Assembly (NCBI GenBank): GCA_016934645.1
Contig: JAFGSL010000490.1
Coordinates: 1 to 30,522 of the forward strand
Direction of reading: 5' to 3'
DNA length: 30,522 bases
Source: Anaerolineae bacterium
GTDB lineage: Bacteria; Chloroflexota; Anaerolineae; B4-G1; SLSP01
Positions 1-7,806 of this stretch are shown here, in pieces; position 1 is the stretch's first letter, and the number at the start of each line of letters is the position of its first letter. The notes under the pieces are model-generated. The model searched no databases. It was not told the DNA's origin and saw nothing but the letters and a program-made list of their open reading frames with translations. Made by a program: the position numbers and the translations under genes.

Positions 1-230
1 AGCTTTTGCATTCCTAGCCTATAGTGGTAAAAATATCCTTGTTCCATTTTAACCAAATTCCCTTATTGGGTATGATATATGTATGAATGGTGCGCGCCAG
101 AGCGGACGCCAGCCTAGCCTATCTATGTTGGCTACTCATAGTATAACGCAGTGTTGCGAAGAGGTCAAAGTGTGAAAATCGCTTATAATCAAGGCGTTTC
201 TGCAATTCTTCATTCTGGGGTAAGACACTG
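1..230. other. Upstream intergenic region of the catabolic cluster
   Basis: No coding region can be supported here. The stretch is more AT-rich than the genes that follow and presumably carries the promoter of the kinase gene. The 10-mer CCTAGCCTAT occurs at 13-22 and again at 113-122, exactly 100 bp apart; it could be a regulator site or chance. Confidence 0.5.
184..189 (+). promoter_or_regulatory. Candidate -10 box upstream of the PfkB kinase gene
   Basis: A perfect TATAAT lies about 42 bp before the GTG start of the kinase gene. No convincing -35 hexamer sits 16-18 bp upstream. A second, weaker candidate is TTTAAC at 48-53 and TATGAT at 71-76, with a 17-bp spacer. Treat this as a candidate only. 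Confidence 0.25.
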
Positions 231-1163
231 GTGAACGGGTTAAGGATTATCGGTCTGGGAATGTGTACACTGGATGTGTTGATCCGTTGCAAAGATTTGC
301 CAACGTGGGAGCACGGTACGCGAATTAGCGCGTTTGGCTTTGACGGCGGTGGACCGGTGGGGACGGCGATGGTAGCCGCGGCCAAATTGGGCGCGCGTGT
401 GGGCTTCATCGGCACTGCCGGCAACGACGTTTCCGCCGAGTTTAAGTTGCGCTCGATGCGCGAGTGCGGCATCGATTTGAGTTGTATGGTCTACCGCGAC
501 GCCCCGGAAGATCAAGTGGTTGTCGTCAACATCCATGCGGAGACGGGCGAGCGCATCTTTTCGGGAATACAGCGTTGGGGCAATGAGCAGATCCGCCCGG
601 AGGAGCTGGATCGTGACGACATCACGGCTGCGGATTATCTGCACCTGGACGGTTTTCACAACGCAGCAGCGCTCCAGGCCGCGCAGTGGATGCAAGCCGC
701 GGGCAAGACGGTAGTGCTGGACGGTCACAAGACCGATGGATTGGTGGGAGAGCACCTGCACCGGCTGATTCCGCATGTTGACATTCTCATCAGCGGGTCG
801 GGCTTTGCGCGTGGCCTGACCGGCATCGACGATATCTATGAGGCTGGTGCGGCCATTCTAGCGCTGGGACCACGCATCTTTGTGCAGACCGAGGGTGCCG
901 ATGGTAGCTACACGATCACGGCGGAGGAGCAATTCCATACCCCGGCCTTCCCCGTGGACGTCATCGATACGACTGGCGCGGGAGACGTGTTCCACGGCGC
1001 GTACATCGTCGGCCTATTGCACGGATGGTCATTGCAGCAAATCGCGCTCTTCTCGACCGCCGTGTCGGCGCTCAAATGTATGCAGTTGGGCGGACGCGCG
1101 GGGATTCCACGATTCGACGCGGTGATGGCGTTCTTGCAGGAACGCGGAGTCACTATAGAATAG
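231..1163 (+). CDS. PfkB-family carbohydrate kinase
   Basis: This 310-residue protein is a ribokinase/PfkB-family sugar kinase that transfers phosphate from ATP to a sugar or sugar-acid hydroxyl in the cytoplasm. The N-terminal signature GGGPVGTA is near residues 39-46. The C-terminal signature DTTGAGD is at 246-252, with the catalytic-base Asp as its last residue and the GAGD anion hole before it. The ending pattern (ALKC then GGRAGIP, near residues 280-293) resembles the YihV-type sulfofructose kinase group. That does not settle the substrate: PfkB kinases paired with class II aldolases also serve inositol, tagatose and similar pathways. The start is GTG at 231, behind a weak GGGG element; the next in-frame ATG (261) has no ribosome site. 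The gene heads an operon with the class II aldolase 37 bp downstream. Confidence 0.88.
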   Translation: MNGLRIIGLGMCTLDVLIRCKDLPTWEHGTRISAFGFDGGGPVGTAMVAAAKLGARVGFIGTAGNDVSAEFKLRSMRECGIDLSCMVYRDAPEDQVVVVNIHAETGERIFSGIQRWGNEQIRPEELDRDDITAADYLHLDGFHNAAALQAAQWMQAAGKTVVLDGHKTDGLVGEHLHRLIPHVDILISGSGFARGLTGIDDIYEAGAAILALGPRIFVQTEGADGSYTITAEEQFHTPAFPVDVIDTTGAGDVFHGAYIVGLLHGWSLQQIALFSTAVSALKCMQLGGRAGIPRFDAVMAFLQERGVTIE

Positions 1164-1200
1164 CATACTATACATTTCACATAAGGAGAGTAAATCATCT

Positions 1201-2052
1201 ATGCCATTCGTTTCAATTTTTCCGCATCTCAAACGAGCGCAGCAGCATCATTACGCGCTGCCCCTCTTCGATACGGCCGATATGTACAGCATCGATGGGA
1301 TGTTCGCCGCGTTGGAGGAAAAAAAGGCTCCGGCGATGATCGCTATCTACGCGGGGGCGCTTGAACGGCCCAACGCACGCGCATTTGCCGGTTACATCCG
1401 CACACGTGCAGAAGCAGCAAGCGTGCCAGTGTCGTTGATGTTGGATCACGGCGGCAGTTTCGAGCACTGCATCAAAGCCATCTCATTTGGTTTCACGGAC
1501 GTGATGTACGATGGCTCCAAGTTGCCGTTCGAGGAAAACGTTGCCAATACCCTCGCCGTTGTGCGCGCGGCACACGCGGTCGGCGCGGCCGTCGAAGCCG
1601 AGTTAGGTCACGTGGGATCGGGTAGCGAGTACCAGGAATTCGGCGCGCAGCGCAAGGGCTTCACCGATCCCGACGACGTGGAGCGCTTTGTGGCAGAGAC
1701 AGGTGTGGACATCCTTGCGGTTGCTATCGGTACTGCGCATGGCCTTTACGCCGGAGAGCCGCAGCTTGACCTAGATCTGCTCCGCGAGATTCGTTCGCGG
1801 GTGGATATTCCCCTTTCGCTGCACGGCGGTTCTGGTTGCTCCGATGCGCAGTTCCGCGACGCCATCGCCGCCGGCATCGCCAAAGTCAATGTGGCAACCG
1901 ATCTTTTCGTCACCACCGCTCGCCGTCTCACCGAGGCTGCGCGTGCGGAGGATAACATGCACTACTTTGCTTTTGGAAGGGTCGCAGTCGAATCGTTCAA
2001 GGAGCGCTGCGGCCATTACCTCGACGTTTTTGGTGCAACGGGGAATGGATGA
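1201..2052 (+). CDS. Class II (zinc) ketose-bisphosphate-type aldolase
   Basis: This 283-residue protein belongs to the class II fructose-bisphosphate/tagatose-bisphosphate aldolase family. These are zinc-dependent TIM barrels that cleave a ketose phosphate into dihydroxyacetone phosphate and an aldehyde. Visible motifs in order are LDHGG near residue 81 (catalytic Asp and zinc His), AELGHVGSG near 136, the zinc-ligand region AIGTAHGLY near 178, SLHGGSG near 205 (third His and phosphate loop), and KVNVATD near 228. The length is normal for the family. AAGGAGAG lies upstream, about 12 nt from the ATG, which is a little long. It probably takes the product of the adjacent PfkB kinase; the same kinase plus class II aldolase pairing is known from inositol (IolC/IolJ) and galactitol-type pathways. 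The actual substrate cannot be read from the sequence. Confidence 0.9.
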   Translation: MPFVSIFPHLKRAQQHHYALPLFDTADMYSIDGMFAALEEKKAPAMIAIYAGALERPNARAFAGYIRTRAEAASVPVSLMLDHGGSFEHCIKAISFGFTDVMYDGSKLPFEENVANTLAVVRAAHAVGAAVEAELGHVGSGSEYQEFGAQRKGFTDPDDVERFVAETGVDILAVAIGTAHGLYAGEPQLDLDLLREIRSRVDIPLSLHGGSGCSDAQFRDAIAAGIAKVNVATDLFVTTARRLTEAARAEDNMHYFAFGRVAVESFKERCGHYLDVFGATGNG

Positions 2053-2084
2053 GTGTGGGAGTATGGGCGTATGGGCGTATGGGT
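2053..2084 (+). repeat. Octanucleotide tandem repeat (4 units, consensus GTATGGGC)
   Basis: Four head-to-tail 8-mers begin directly after the aldolase stop codon: GTGTGGGA, GTATGGGC, GTATGGGC, GTATGGGT. The array is intergenic and lies in the same gap as the larger heptad array. Confidence 0.75.
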
Positions 2085-2122
2085 GTGAGTGAGAGGTCAG
2101 CAGACCAATACCTTACCTCTAT

Positions 2123-2206
2123 ATCCAGTTTCCAGCATCCAACATCCAGTATTGAGCATCCAGTATCCAGCATCCAACAACCAGTATCCAGTATCCAGTA
2201 TCCAGT
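2123..2206 (+). repeat. Heptanucleotide tandem repeat (12 units, consensus ATCCAGT)
   Basis: Twelve contiguous 7-mers can be read without gaps; variants include TTCCAGC, ATCCAAC, ATTGAGC and AACCAGT. The array fills the aldolase-RraA gap and stops immediately before the RraA ribosome-binding site (AAGGAG). It resembles the short tandemly repeated repetitive (STRR) elements known from filamentous cyanobacteria. No coding potential is seen. Confidence 0.9.
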
Positions 2207-2224
2207 TTAAGGAGAATCCTAACA

Positions 2225-3103
2225 ATGAAATTCAACAACCGTGAGGACATTATTCAATTGACGCCATTGTGGAAGGGGGAGCGTTTCCCCGATGGTCGTC
2301 CGCGTGTGCCGGACGATATCCTGCGCCGCATGCAACGCGTCGTGACCGAAGAGGCCTGGTCTGTGCTGTGGCAGCACGGCTATCATTTTCAGTTTGAAGG
2401 CAATTGGACCCGCCTGCATCCCGACCGGGTGCTCGTGGGGCGCGCTGTGACGGGCGTTTTCGTCCCGCATCGCCCGGATCTGCATGACGGCTTGATGGAC
2501 TATGGCCACGAGGTCGAAGGCCGCATCGGTGCGATGAACTCCTGGGTCATCGAGACCCTGGTCAAAGACGACGTCATCGTCATCGATCTGTTCGGCAAGG
2601 TCTACGAGGGCACGTACTCCGGCGCGAATCTCTCCACGGCTATCGCCACGCGCACCAAGCGCGGGCAGGTCATCTACGGCGGCATCCGCGACGCGCAGCA
2701 GATCTACGAAATCGACGACTTCGCCACGTTCTGTAAGGGGATGGACCCCACACCGATCCGCAATGTGACATTGACCGGGCTGAACGTTCCGTGTCGTGTC
2801 GGCGTGGCGACCTGCATGCCGGGTGACGTCGTCCTGGGCACGATGACGGGCATCCTCTTTATCCCGCCGCATTTGGCCGAGGAGGTGGTCGAACACTCAG
2901 AGCGCACGCATATGCGCGAGCGTTTCAGCCACCAGCGACTGCGTGAGGGCATCTATAACTCCAGCCAGATGGATACCAAGTGGACGGATGAAATCGTGGC
3001 GGATTTCGAGGAATGGCGCAAAACGCACAGTATCGACGATGAGGATATCGACTGGGGCAAAGAGCAGAAGCAATCAGACGAGGGTGGCACGTTGCTAGGG
3101 TAA
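2225..3103 (+). CDS. RraA-family protein (HMG/CHA-aldolase-like)
   Basis: This 292-residue protein has the RraA fold. Family members are divalent-metal aldolases/decarboxylases acting on 4-hydroxy-2-oxo acids (HMG/CHA aldolases) or regulators of RNase E; in catabolic clusters the enzymatic role is usual. The signature spans about residues 129-156: GTYSGANLSTA, then RGQVIYGGIRD, whose final Arg-Asp pair is the substrate/metal-binding element. The protein is longer than the usual 200-230 residues, with an extra N-terminal segment of about 60 residues and a charged C-terminal tail rich in Asp, Glu and Lys. GGAG lies 10 nt before the ATG. Its place between the aldolase and the aldehyde oxidoreductase suggests it acts on an oxo-acid intermediate of the same pathway; this is inference. 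Confidence 0.8.
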   Translation: MKFNNREDIIQLTPLWKGERFPDGRPRVPDDILRRMQRVVTEEAWSVLWQHGYHFQFEGNWTRLHPDRVLVGRAVTGVFVPHRPDLHDGLMDYGHEVEGRIGAMNSWVIETLVKDDVIVIDLFGKVYEGTYSGANLSTAIATRTKRGQVIYGGIRDAQQIYEIDDFATFCKGMDPTPIRNVTLTGLNVPCRVGVATCMPGDVVLGTMTGILFIPPHLAEEVVEHSERTHMRERFSHQRLREGIYNSSQMDTKWTDEIVADFEEWRKTHSIDDEDIDWGKEQKQSDEGGTLLG

Positions 3104-3197
3104 AGAGTAAAGAGTGAAGTAGATGCAGACTGATCACTCATTACACATAACTCGCAACTCATAACTCGTTACTCATCACCGATTACCAAATTACCAA
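3101..3197 (+). repeat. Heptanucleotide tandem repeats (TAAAGAG, then AACTCAT type)
   Basis: Two TAAAGAG units at 3101-3114 begin with the RraA stop codon. After a short spacer, nine 7-mers run at 3135-3197 (CACTCAT, TACACAT, AACTCGC, AACTCAT, AACTCGT, TACTCAT, CACCGAT, TACCAAA, TTACCAA). The heptads fill most of the RraA-AOR gap and end about 14 nt before the GGGGAGG ribosome-binding site of the oxidoreductase gene. Confidence 0.8.
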
Positions 3198-3219
3198 TCG
3201 TTTACTGGGGAGGTACAAA

Positions 3220-5076
3220 ATGAACGGCTATACTGGGAAAATACTGAAAGTTGACCTGACGACCGGCACCATTGCAGTCGAGACGCCGCCGGAGCCTTTC
3301 TACCGGCGCTATCTCGGCGCGAACGGTTTCATTGGCTACTATCTTCTCAAGGAGATGCCTGCCAATGTCGATCCGCTTGGTCCCGATAACCTGCTGGTTT
3401 TCGCTGCTGGACCGGTCACCGGGGTACCGATTGCCGGTTCCGGGCGCAGCGCGGTGGGCGGCAAATCACCACTGACCGGTGGCTACGGCGAGGCCGACGT
3501 GGGCGGCTTCTTCGGCGCGGAGATGCGGCGCGCGGGCTTCGATGCGGTCGTCGTGCGTGGCAAAGCCGAATCGCCCGTCTACCTGTGGTTACACGATGGT
3601 GAGGTCGAAATCCGCCCGGCGGATCACCTGTGGGGGATGATGACAGCGGATTGCCAGGAAGCGGTGCGCGCGGAATTGGGCGCAAAAAACGCGCGCCTGG
3701 CGATGATCGGTCCGGGCGGCGAGAAACAAGTGCGCTTTGCCTGCATCGTCAACGATCTCAAACACGCTGCCGGGCGCACTGGCCTGGGCGCGGTAATGGG
3801 GTCCAAAAATCTCAAATGTGTGGCGGCACTTGGGCGGACGATGATCCCTGTCGCTGACAATGATGGTGTCAAGGCCTTGGCTAAGTCCATGACCGATACC
3901 TGGAAAGAAAAAGCCTGGGGGATGCACGAACTCGGCACTGCCGGTGGTCTCACAGGGCTGAGCCAGGTGGGTGCGCTGCCCACGCGCAATTTCCAGGACG
4001 GACAGTTCGAAGGCGCGGAGAAGATCGGCGGCGAGGCGATGCGCGACACGATCCTGGTGGATCGCGGCGGTTGTTACGCCTGTCCGATCCGTTGCAAGCG
4101 CGTGGTCGAAGTCCACGACGACGAGTACGACGTCGATCCGGTTTATGGTGGACCCGAGTATGAGACGTTAGGCGCACTCGGCTCCAACTGCGGCGTAGAC
4201 GACCTGCGTGCCGTCGCGAAGGCTAACGAACTATGCAACGCCTACAGCCTCGATACGATTGCCACCGGCATGGCGATCTCGTTTGCCATGGAGTGCTTTG
4301 AGAACGAACTGCTCAGCGTGAAGGATACAGGTGGCCTCGAACTGCGCTTCGGTAATGGGTTGGCGATGGTCGAGATGGTCCGGCAGATTGGTGAGCGTGA
4401 GGGTCTGGGTGACTTGTTGGCCGAAGGCTCGACGTTGGCAGCGCAGAAAATCGGCCGGGGAGCGGAGGCATATGCCATCAACGTCAAGGGACAACCCTTC
4501 CCGATGCACGAAGGTCGCACGCGGCATGGGCAGGCGCTCGGTTACGCCGTCTCGCCTACCGGCGCCGATCACATGCACAACATCTGGGATGATGCCTTTG
4601 CCCGCGATCCGGTAGGGGAGGGGGCGTATAATGTGGGCGTCTACGAGCCGATCCCGCCTACGGTGCTGAACGCTGCCAAGGTGCGGGCCTACACCAACAC
4701 CGCCAACTGGCAGTGGCTGAAGAACAGCCTGGGGTTGTGCATGTTTGTCCCATGGTCGGACGATGAGGTCATTGAGATGGTGCGCACGATCACCGGCTGG
4801 CGGGTGAGCAAGTGGGAGCTTCTCAAGGTTGGGGAGCGCGGCGTGACGATGGCCCGGCTCTTCAATCTACGTGAGGGGCTGACTCGCGGGGATGATACGC
4901 TGCCCGCGCGGATGGCCGACTATCACGTCAGCGGCACGGTCAACGAGAAGCCGGTGACATCCGAAGTTCTTGATGAGGCCATCACCCTGTTCTACGGGAT
5001 GATGGGCTGGGATCCGCAGACCGGCGTCCCCACGGAGGGTAAACTCCACGAGTTGGACATCGCTTGGGCGTGGTAG
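3220..5076 (+). CDS. Tungsten-containing aldehyde:ferredoxin oxidoreductase (AOR family)
   Basis: This 618-residue protein is a full-length AOR-family enzyme. It oxidises aldehydes to carboxylic acids using a tungsten bis-pyranopterin cofactor and a [4Fe-4S] cluster, passing electrons to ferredoxin. The N-terminal pterin-binding domain opens with NGYTGKILKVDL and contains SGRSAVGGKSPLTGGYGE (about 73-91). AGRTGLGAVMGSKNLK (184-199) is a family hallmark. The cluster ligands are visible as C285, C288 and C292 in CYACPIRC, with the fourth at C507 in SLGLC. There is no signal peptide, so it is cytoplasmic. A strong GGGGAGG ribosome site precedes the ATG by 7 nt. It is the last gene of the cluster and ends just before a hairpin terminator. 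It probably oxidises the aldehyde released by the upstream aldolase. Tungsten use implies an anaerobic or microaerobic lifestyle. Confidence 0.95.
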   Translation: MNGYTGKILKVDLTTGTIAVETPPEPFYRRYLGANGFIGYYLLKEMPANVDPLGPDNLLVFAAGPVTGVPIAGSGRSAVGGKSPLTGGYGEADVGGFFGAEMRRAGFDAVVVRGKAESPVYLWLHDGEVEIRPADHLWGMMTADCQEAVRAELGAKNARLAMIGPGGEKQVRFACIVNDLKHAAGRTGLGAVMGSKNLKCVAALGRTMIPVADNDGVKALAKSMTDTWKEKAWGMHELGTAGGLTGLSQVGALPTRNFQDGQFEGAEKIGGEAMRDTILVDRGGCYACPIRCKRVVEVHDDEYDVDPVYGGPEYETLGALGSNCGVDDLRAVAKANELCNAYSLDTIATGMAISFAMECFENELLSVKDTGGLELRFGNGLAMVEMVRQIGEREGLGDLLAEGSTLAAQKIGRGAEAYAINVKGQPFPMHEGRTRHGQALGYAVSPTGADHMHNIWDDAFARDPVGEGAYNVGVYEPIPPTVLNAAKVRAYTNTANWQWLKNSLGLCMFVPWSDDEVIEMVRTITGWRVSKWELLKVGERGVTMARLFNLREGLTRGDDTLPARMADYHVSGTVNEKPVTSEVLDEAITLFYGMMGWDPQTGVPTEGKLHELDIAWAW

Positions 5077-5086
5077 GAATTGCAAT

Positions 5087-5124
5087 CCAAAAAGCGGGAT
5101 TTTCCCCAAAATCCCGCTTTTTGG
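5087..5124. terminator. Bidirectional rho-independent terminator between convergent operons
   Basis: A perfect 17-bp inverted repeat (5087-5103 paired with 5108-5124) encloses a CCCC loop. The stem contains a GCGGG core flanked by A-runs and T-runs, so it offers a U-rich end in either direction. It lies 10 bp after the oxidoreductase stop codon and 23 bp after the stop of the convergent lipoprotein gene. Confidence 0.92.
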
Positions 5125-5147
5125 AAAGCTTCATCTGCATAAAGCAA

Positions 5148-5984
5148 TTACTGGACGGTACATACACCTGCACACCCATACACCCAGCACTTGTATGCCC
5201 ACCATCCAGATGCATAACCGCAACCGAGCCATTGACAACAATAGGTGGTATCTTTATCCGGACCTGCTGGTGCATCAGGAGGCACAGCGAACTCATACAA
5301 AATCCAGCTCTTGTTACCTGCCCCATCTGTTTGTTCTACCAATAGAGAATCGACCCATAAACCCGCGCCGGTGCTGGGATCGCCTTGAGCCGAGAGAACA
5401 TCGACTAACGAATTCAAACTGGTTTGGAAACTTGTTTGATCGTTGGTAAAAGGGATAACCTGGCTAATTGCCCGCTCAAGCACCAATGAACTCATCATAT
5501 TGTCGGCAGGTTCATCTGAGACACCCTCTTGCCAAGTTGACACATCTTGTTTGCCGTTGTCCGGAATGACAACAATCCAGGTGATAGACTGAGTTGCACT
5601 CGGCAGATCCGGCTGGGAAATGTTTGACACATAACGAGCTAAAGCCACCCGAACCGTGCCGGTCAGGTCGAGCGGGAATGGACATAGCTTAATCCCCGGT
5701 GGGTCTTCAACAAACTCGTACAATGGGGCGATGACGATTTCTCGTTTGCTAATGGGAAAGAACTGGTCGGTATCGGCCATTCCTTTTCGCGATAGCAATG
5801 AGTCACTGCTGGTCCCAATCCAGTGGTAAGATGGGATAAATGGTTCAGGAGTTGGCGTTAGAGTAAGAGTTGGTGGTGTAGCGGTTGGTGCCAGAGTAGG
5901 AGTTGGTGGTGTAGTGGTTGGGCAACACCCAACTAACAAAACCAGCAAGACGAAACAGCCGGACATCCACATTTTATGCATCAT
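5148..5984 (-). CDS. Predicted lipoprotein with Pro/Thr linker and Cys/Trp-rich C-terminus
   Basis: I do not recognise a family. Starting at the ATG at 5984 (tandem ATG-ATG behind GGAGGG) the protein has 278 residues; a longer reading from 6023 would overlap the upstream gene and lacks a good ribosome site. The N-terminus is a lipoprotein signal: a short charged stretch, a hydrophobic core, then LLVGC as lipobox. A low-complexity Pro/Thr linker follows (about residues 24-47), encoded partly by a 33-bp near-identical repeat (5860-5888 and 5893-5921). The middle region has no motif I can name. The last 30 or so residues hold seven Cys plus several Trp and Gly (CCQWLGC onward), suggesting a disulfide-bonded knot outside the cell. 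It begins 14 bp after the metallopeptidase stop, so they are cotranscribed, and it may be that enzyme's surface partner or target. Confidence 0.75.
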   Translation of the reverse strand: MMHKMWMSGCFVLLVLLVGCCPTTTPPTPTLAPTATPPTLTLTPTPEPFIPSYHWIGTSSDSLLSRKGMADTDQFFPISKREIVIAPLYEFVEDPPGIKLCPFPLDLTGTVRVALARYVSNISQPDLPSATQSITWIVVIPDNGKQDVSTWQEGVSDEPADNMMSSLVLERAISQVIPFTNDQTSFQTSLNSLVDVLSAQGDPSTGAGLWVDSLLVEQTDGAGNKSWILYEFAVPPDAPAGPDKDTTYCCQWLGCGYASGWWAYKCWVYGCAGVCTVQ

Positions 5985-5998
5985 GACCCTCCATACTT

Positions 5999-7762
5999 TT
6001 AGCTGTTGAATGCACAGAAACAATCCAAGACATTTTGAACCTCTTGTTCATGTCCACCGGCATGCGCCACCAGCGCTTGAGCAAACACTCTTCCTGCGGC
6101 TAAAGGGCCGGGCAGCGACTTGAGTGCCTTGATCAACAGACGGTTGCACCAGTTTACTCCTAGATGTTGAGCAATAGCCCAGAACACTTTTCCCCACCAT
6201 AAACCCACTGTTTGATCGGGATTGCCAGATGGATCACTCAAACTAGCATTCCTGGCCTCTTCCGGACACTGGCAACCCTGATCAAGGTCACGCAGTGATT
6301 GGTTGTTGTTGTCTATCCACTTTTGATAGGCATACTCGGCCCATTGTGAATTTCCGGTCCATGCGCAGGCAAAGTAGAATGCAAGCCCTTCGTCTAGCTC
6401 GCGAGTAAATGATGTTGTGCTCGTTTGAAATACCTGAGGGTTAAAATAGCGGTTCATAGCGTGTGTAAACTCGTGATAGATGACCTCGCAATCAAAACCT
6501 GGTTCGATAACGGGGGCAGCTGCGTTTGGAGTTCCTGCATACAATCTGATTTGATTAGTCGCCGCTTCGTAACATGCCGAACCAGCTGCGTCGCTTAGAC
6601 TCACATCAATGTCTTGGAAAGGGTTTGTGTTGTTAGGAGCATCTACTAGCCAATTAAACCAGCCCAAACCAAGAAAGGCTCTTTGAGCCTGTTGTAGGTG
6701 GTAAAAGACCGTTGCACTCAAATGGCGCAAGTCAGATGGTACGGCGGCATCGTCAGGTTCGACAAAGCGCGAGTTGCCTACACTAGGATTGACAAAATGT
6801 ACGTGATTGGCATTCGCCATCTTACCGTTTCCCCAACCATAATTCAAAACTTTGTTGCTCACGGCAATACTCAAAGCGTCCTGTGTGCTTTCAAAGAGTT
6901 CAGCGCTTACTTGCTTTTCCACTATGGTTGATTCAATATACAATACTTGCATATCGAGTGCATCTATCAGCGTCAACCAGTTTTGCCCTTCCTGGTCTGT
7001 AATCACCGTTCTCCACACCGGGCGATACATGCCTTCTGTTTCACCAGGAGGTAGATAGGGCAGAATCCAGCGGTCCACTGGCCATCCTTGTTTGCGCGAT
7101 TCTTCGCGCAGCACAGGAGGCGATACAAATCTTTGCGGATCGATCCGATGTCCAGACCCCGGCAAAGTGATCGGAGCCAATTTCTCTTCCCAATCAAGCC
7201 AGGTGAGTGGCCATTCCAGGCTGTCAATGTTGCTGGACCGGATCGGGTGGAGTGTATTGGCGACGAACGTTAGCTCGTCGGGTGTTAGATTGCAACCTAT
7301 ACCACAACCGTACACGGGCACTCCAGCTTGGTTGGTTTGTGAAAATATAACCTGGTACGTGTCATCATCCTTCCAACGACTCTCGCTGATACGCGATAAT
7401 CTGACCTTGCCTGTCACTCCGGCCAACAGCAGTTCATGTTCTTGTAGAAATGTTTCTACGGCTTGAAGTTGCTCACTCGTGGGATGTAGCAATGGGTCCT
7501 GTAAATGGCCATAGAGATATGCCGGTAGACCGGTAAGAGGATGAAACCAGGTTGAATATGGCCGCTTTTGATAGAAAGACTGGAGAGCTTTGTAGACCTC
7601 TACAGGTGCAGGCGGCTTGAATGGAACTATTTTCCAGTCTAGCTCAGGAGGAAGCGGTCTGGGAGGCAATATACTCGCAATACTTGAACTCACGGGTATG
7701 TATACCTCCCCCCTAGGCCATCGAACCAATTCTTCCCTAAGGCGATTTTTTATAATACGCAT
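5999..7762 (-). CDS. HExxH zinc metallopeptidase with FTP-like propeptide, M4/M36-like, no signal peptide
   Basis: This is a gluzincin-type metallopeptidase of 587 residues from the ATG at 7762, chosen because AAGGGGA lies 4 nt upstream; an in-frame ATG at 7777 has no such site. The catalytic motif is HEFTH (H430, E431, H434) followed by ELDEG, with E458 as the likely third zinc ligand, as in thermolysin/fungalysin-like peptidases. Upstream, around residues 135-180, the pattern QTNQAGVPVYGCGI...LHPI matches an FTP (fungalysin/thermolysin propeptide) inhibitory domain. The N-terminus is polar and basic and shows neither secretion signal nor membrane segment, which is unusual because FTP-bearing peptidases are normally exported. 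It sits 44 bp behind a CHAT protease gene and 14 bp before a lipoprotein gene. It could be a latent effector activated by the neighbouring caspase-like proteases; that is inference. Its base composition looks more AT-rich than region 1. Confidence 0.82.
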   Translation of the reverse strand: MRIIKNRLREELVRWPRGEVYIPVSSSIASILPPRPLPPELDWKIVPFKPPAPVEVYKALQSFYQKRPYSTWFHPLTGLPAYLYGHLQDPLLHPTSEQLQAVETFLQEHELLLAGVTGKVRLSRISESRWKDDDTYQVIFSQTNQAGVPVYGCGIGCNLTPDELTFVANTLHPIRSSNIDSLEWPLTWLDWEEKLAPITLPGSGHRIDPQRFVSPPVLREESRKQGWPVDRWILPYLPPGETEGMYRPVWRTVITDQEGQNWLTLIDALDMQVLYIESTIVEKQVSAELFESTQDALSIAVSNKVLNYGWGNGKMANANHVHFVNPSVGNSRFVEPDDAAVPSDLRHLSATVFYHLQQAQRAFLGLGWFNWLVDAPNNTNPFQDIDVSLSDAAGSACYEAATNQIRLYAGTPNAAAPVIEPGFDCEVIYHEFTHAMNRYFNPQVFQTSTTSFTRELDEGLAFYFACAWTGNSQWAEYAYQKWIDNNNQSLRDLDQGCQCPEEARNASLSDPSGNPDQTVGLWWGKVFWAIAQHLGVNWCNRLLIKALKSLPGPLAAGRVFAQALVAHAGGHEQEVQNVLDCFCAFNS

Positions 7763-7806
7763 CTTTTCCCCTTTCATAATTCAGTGCAGACCAGGTCTGA
7801 TACATG

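Noticed and set aside
13..122. Direct repeat CCTAGCCTAT 100 bp apart as a transposon or attachment-site footprint
   Set aside because: The repeat is only 10 bp, no mobile gene lies between the copies, and the spacing alone is not evidence.
231..2052. Naming the kinase and aldolase as a sulfoquinovose (YihV/YihT) pathway
   Set aside because: The kinase resembles YihV near its C-terminus, but YihT is a class I aldolase while this one is class II, and no sulfosugar isomerase, reductase or exporter is present here.
2123..2206. Heptad array as a CRISPR array
   Set aside because: Units are 7 bp, contiguous, with no unique spacers and no cas genes.
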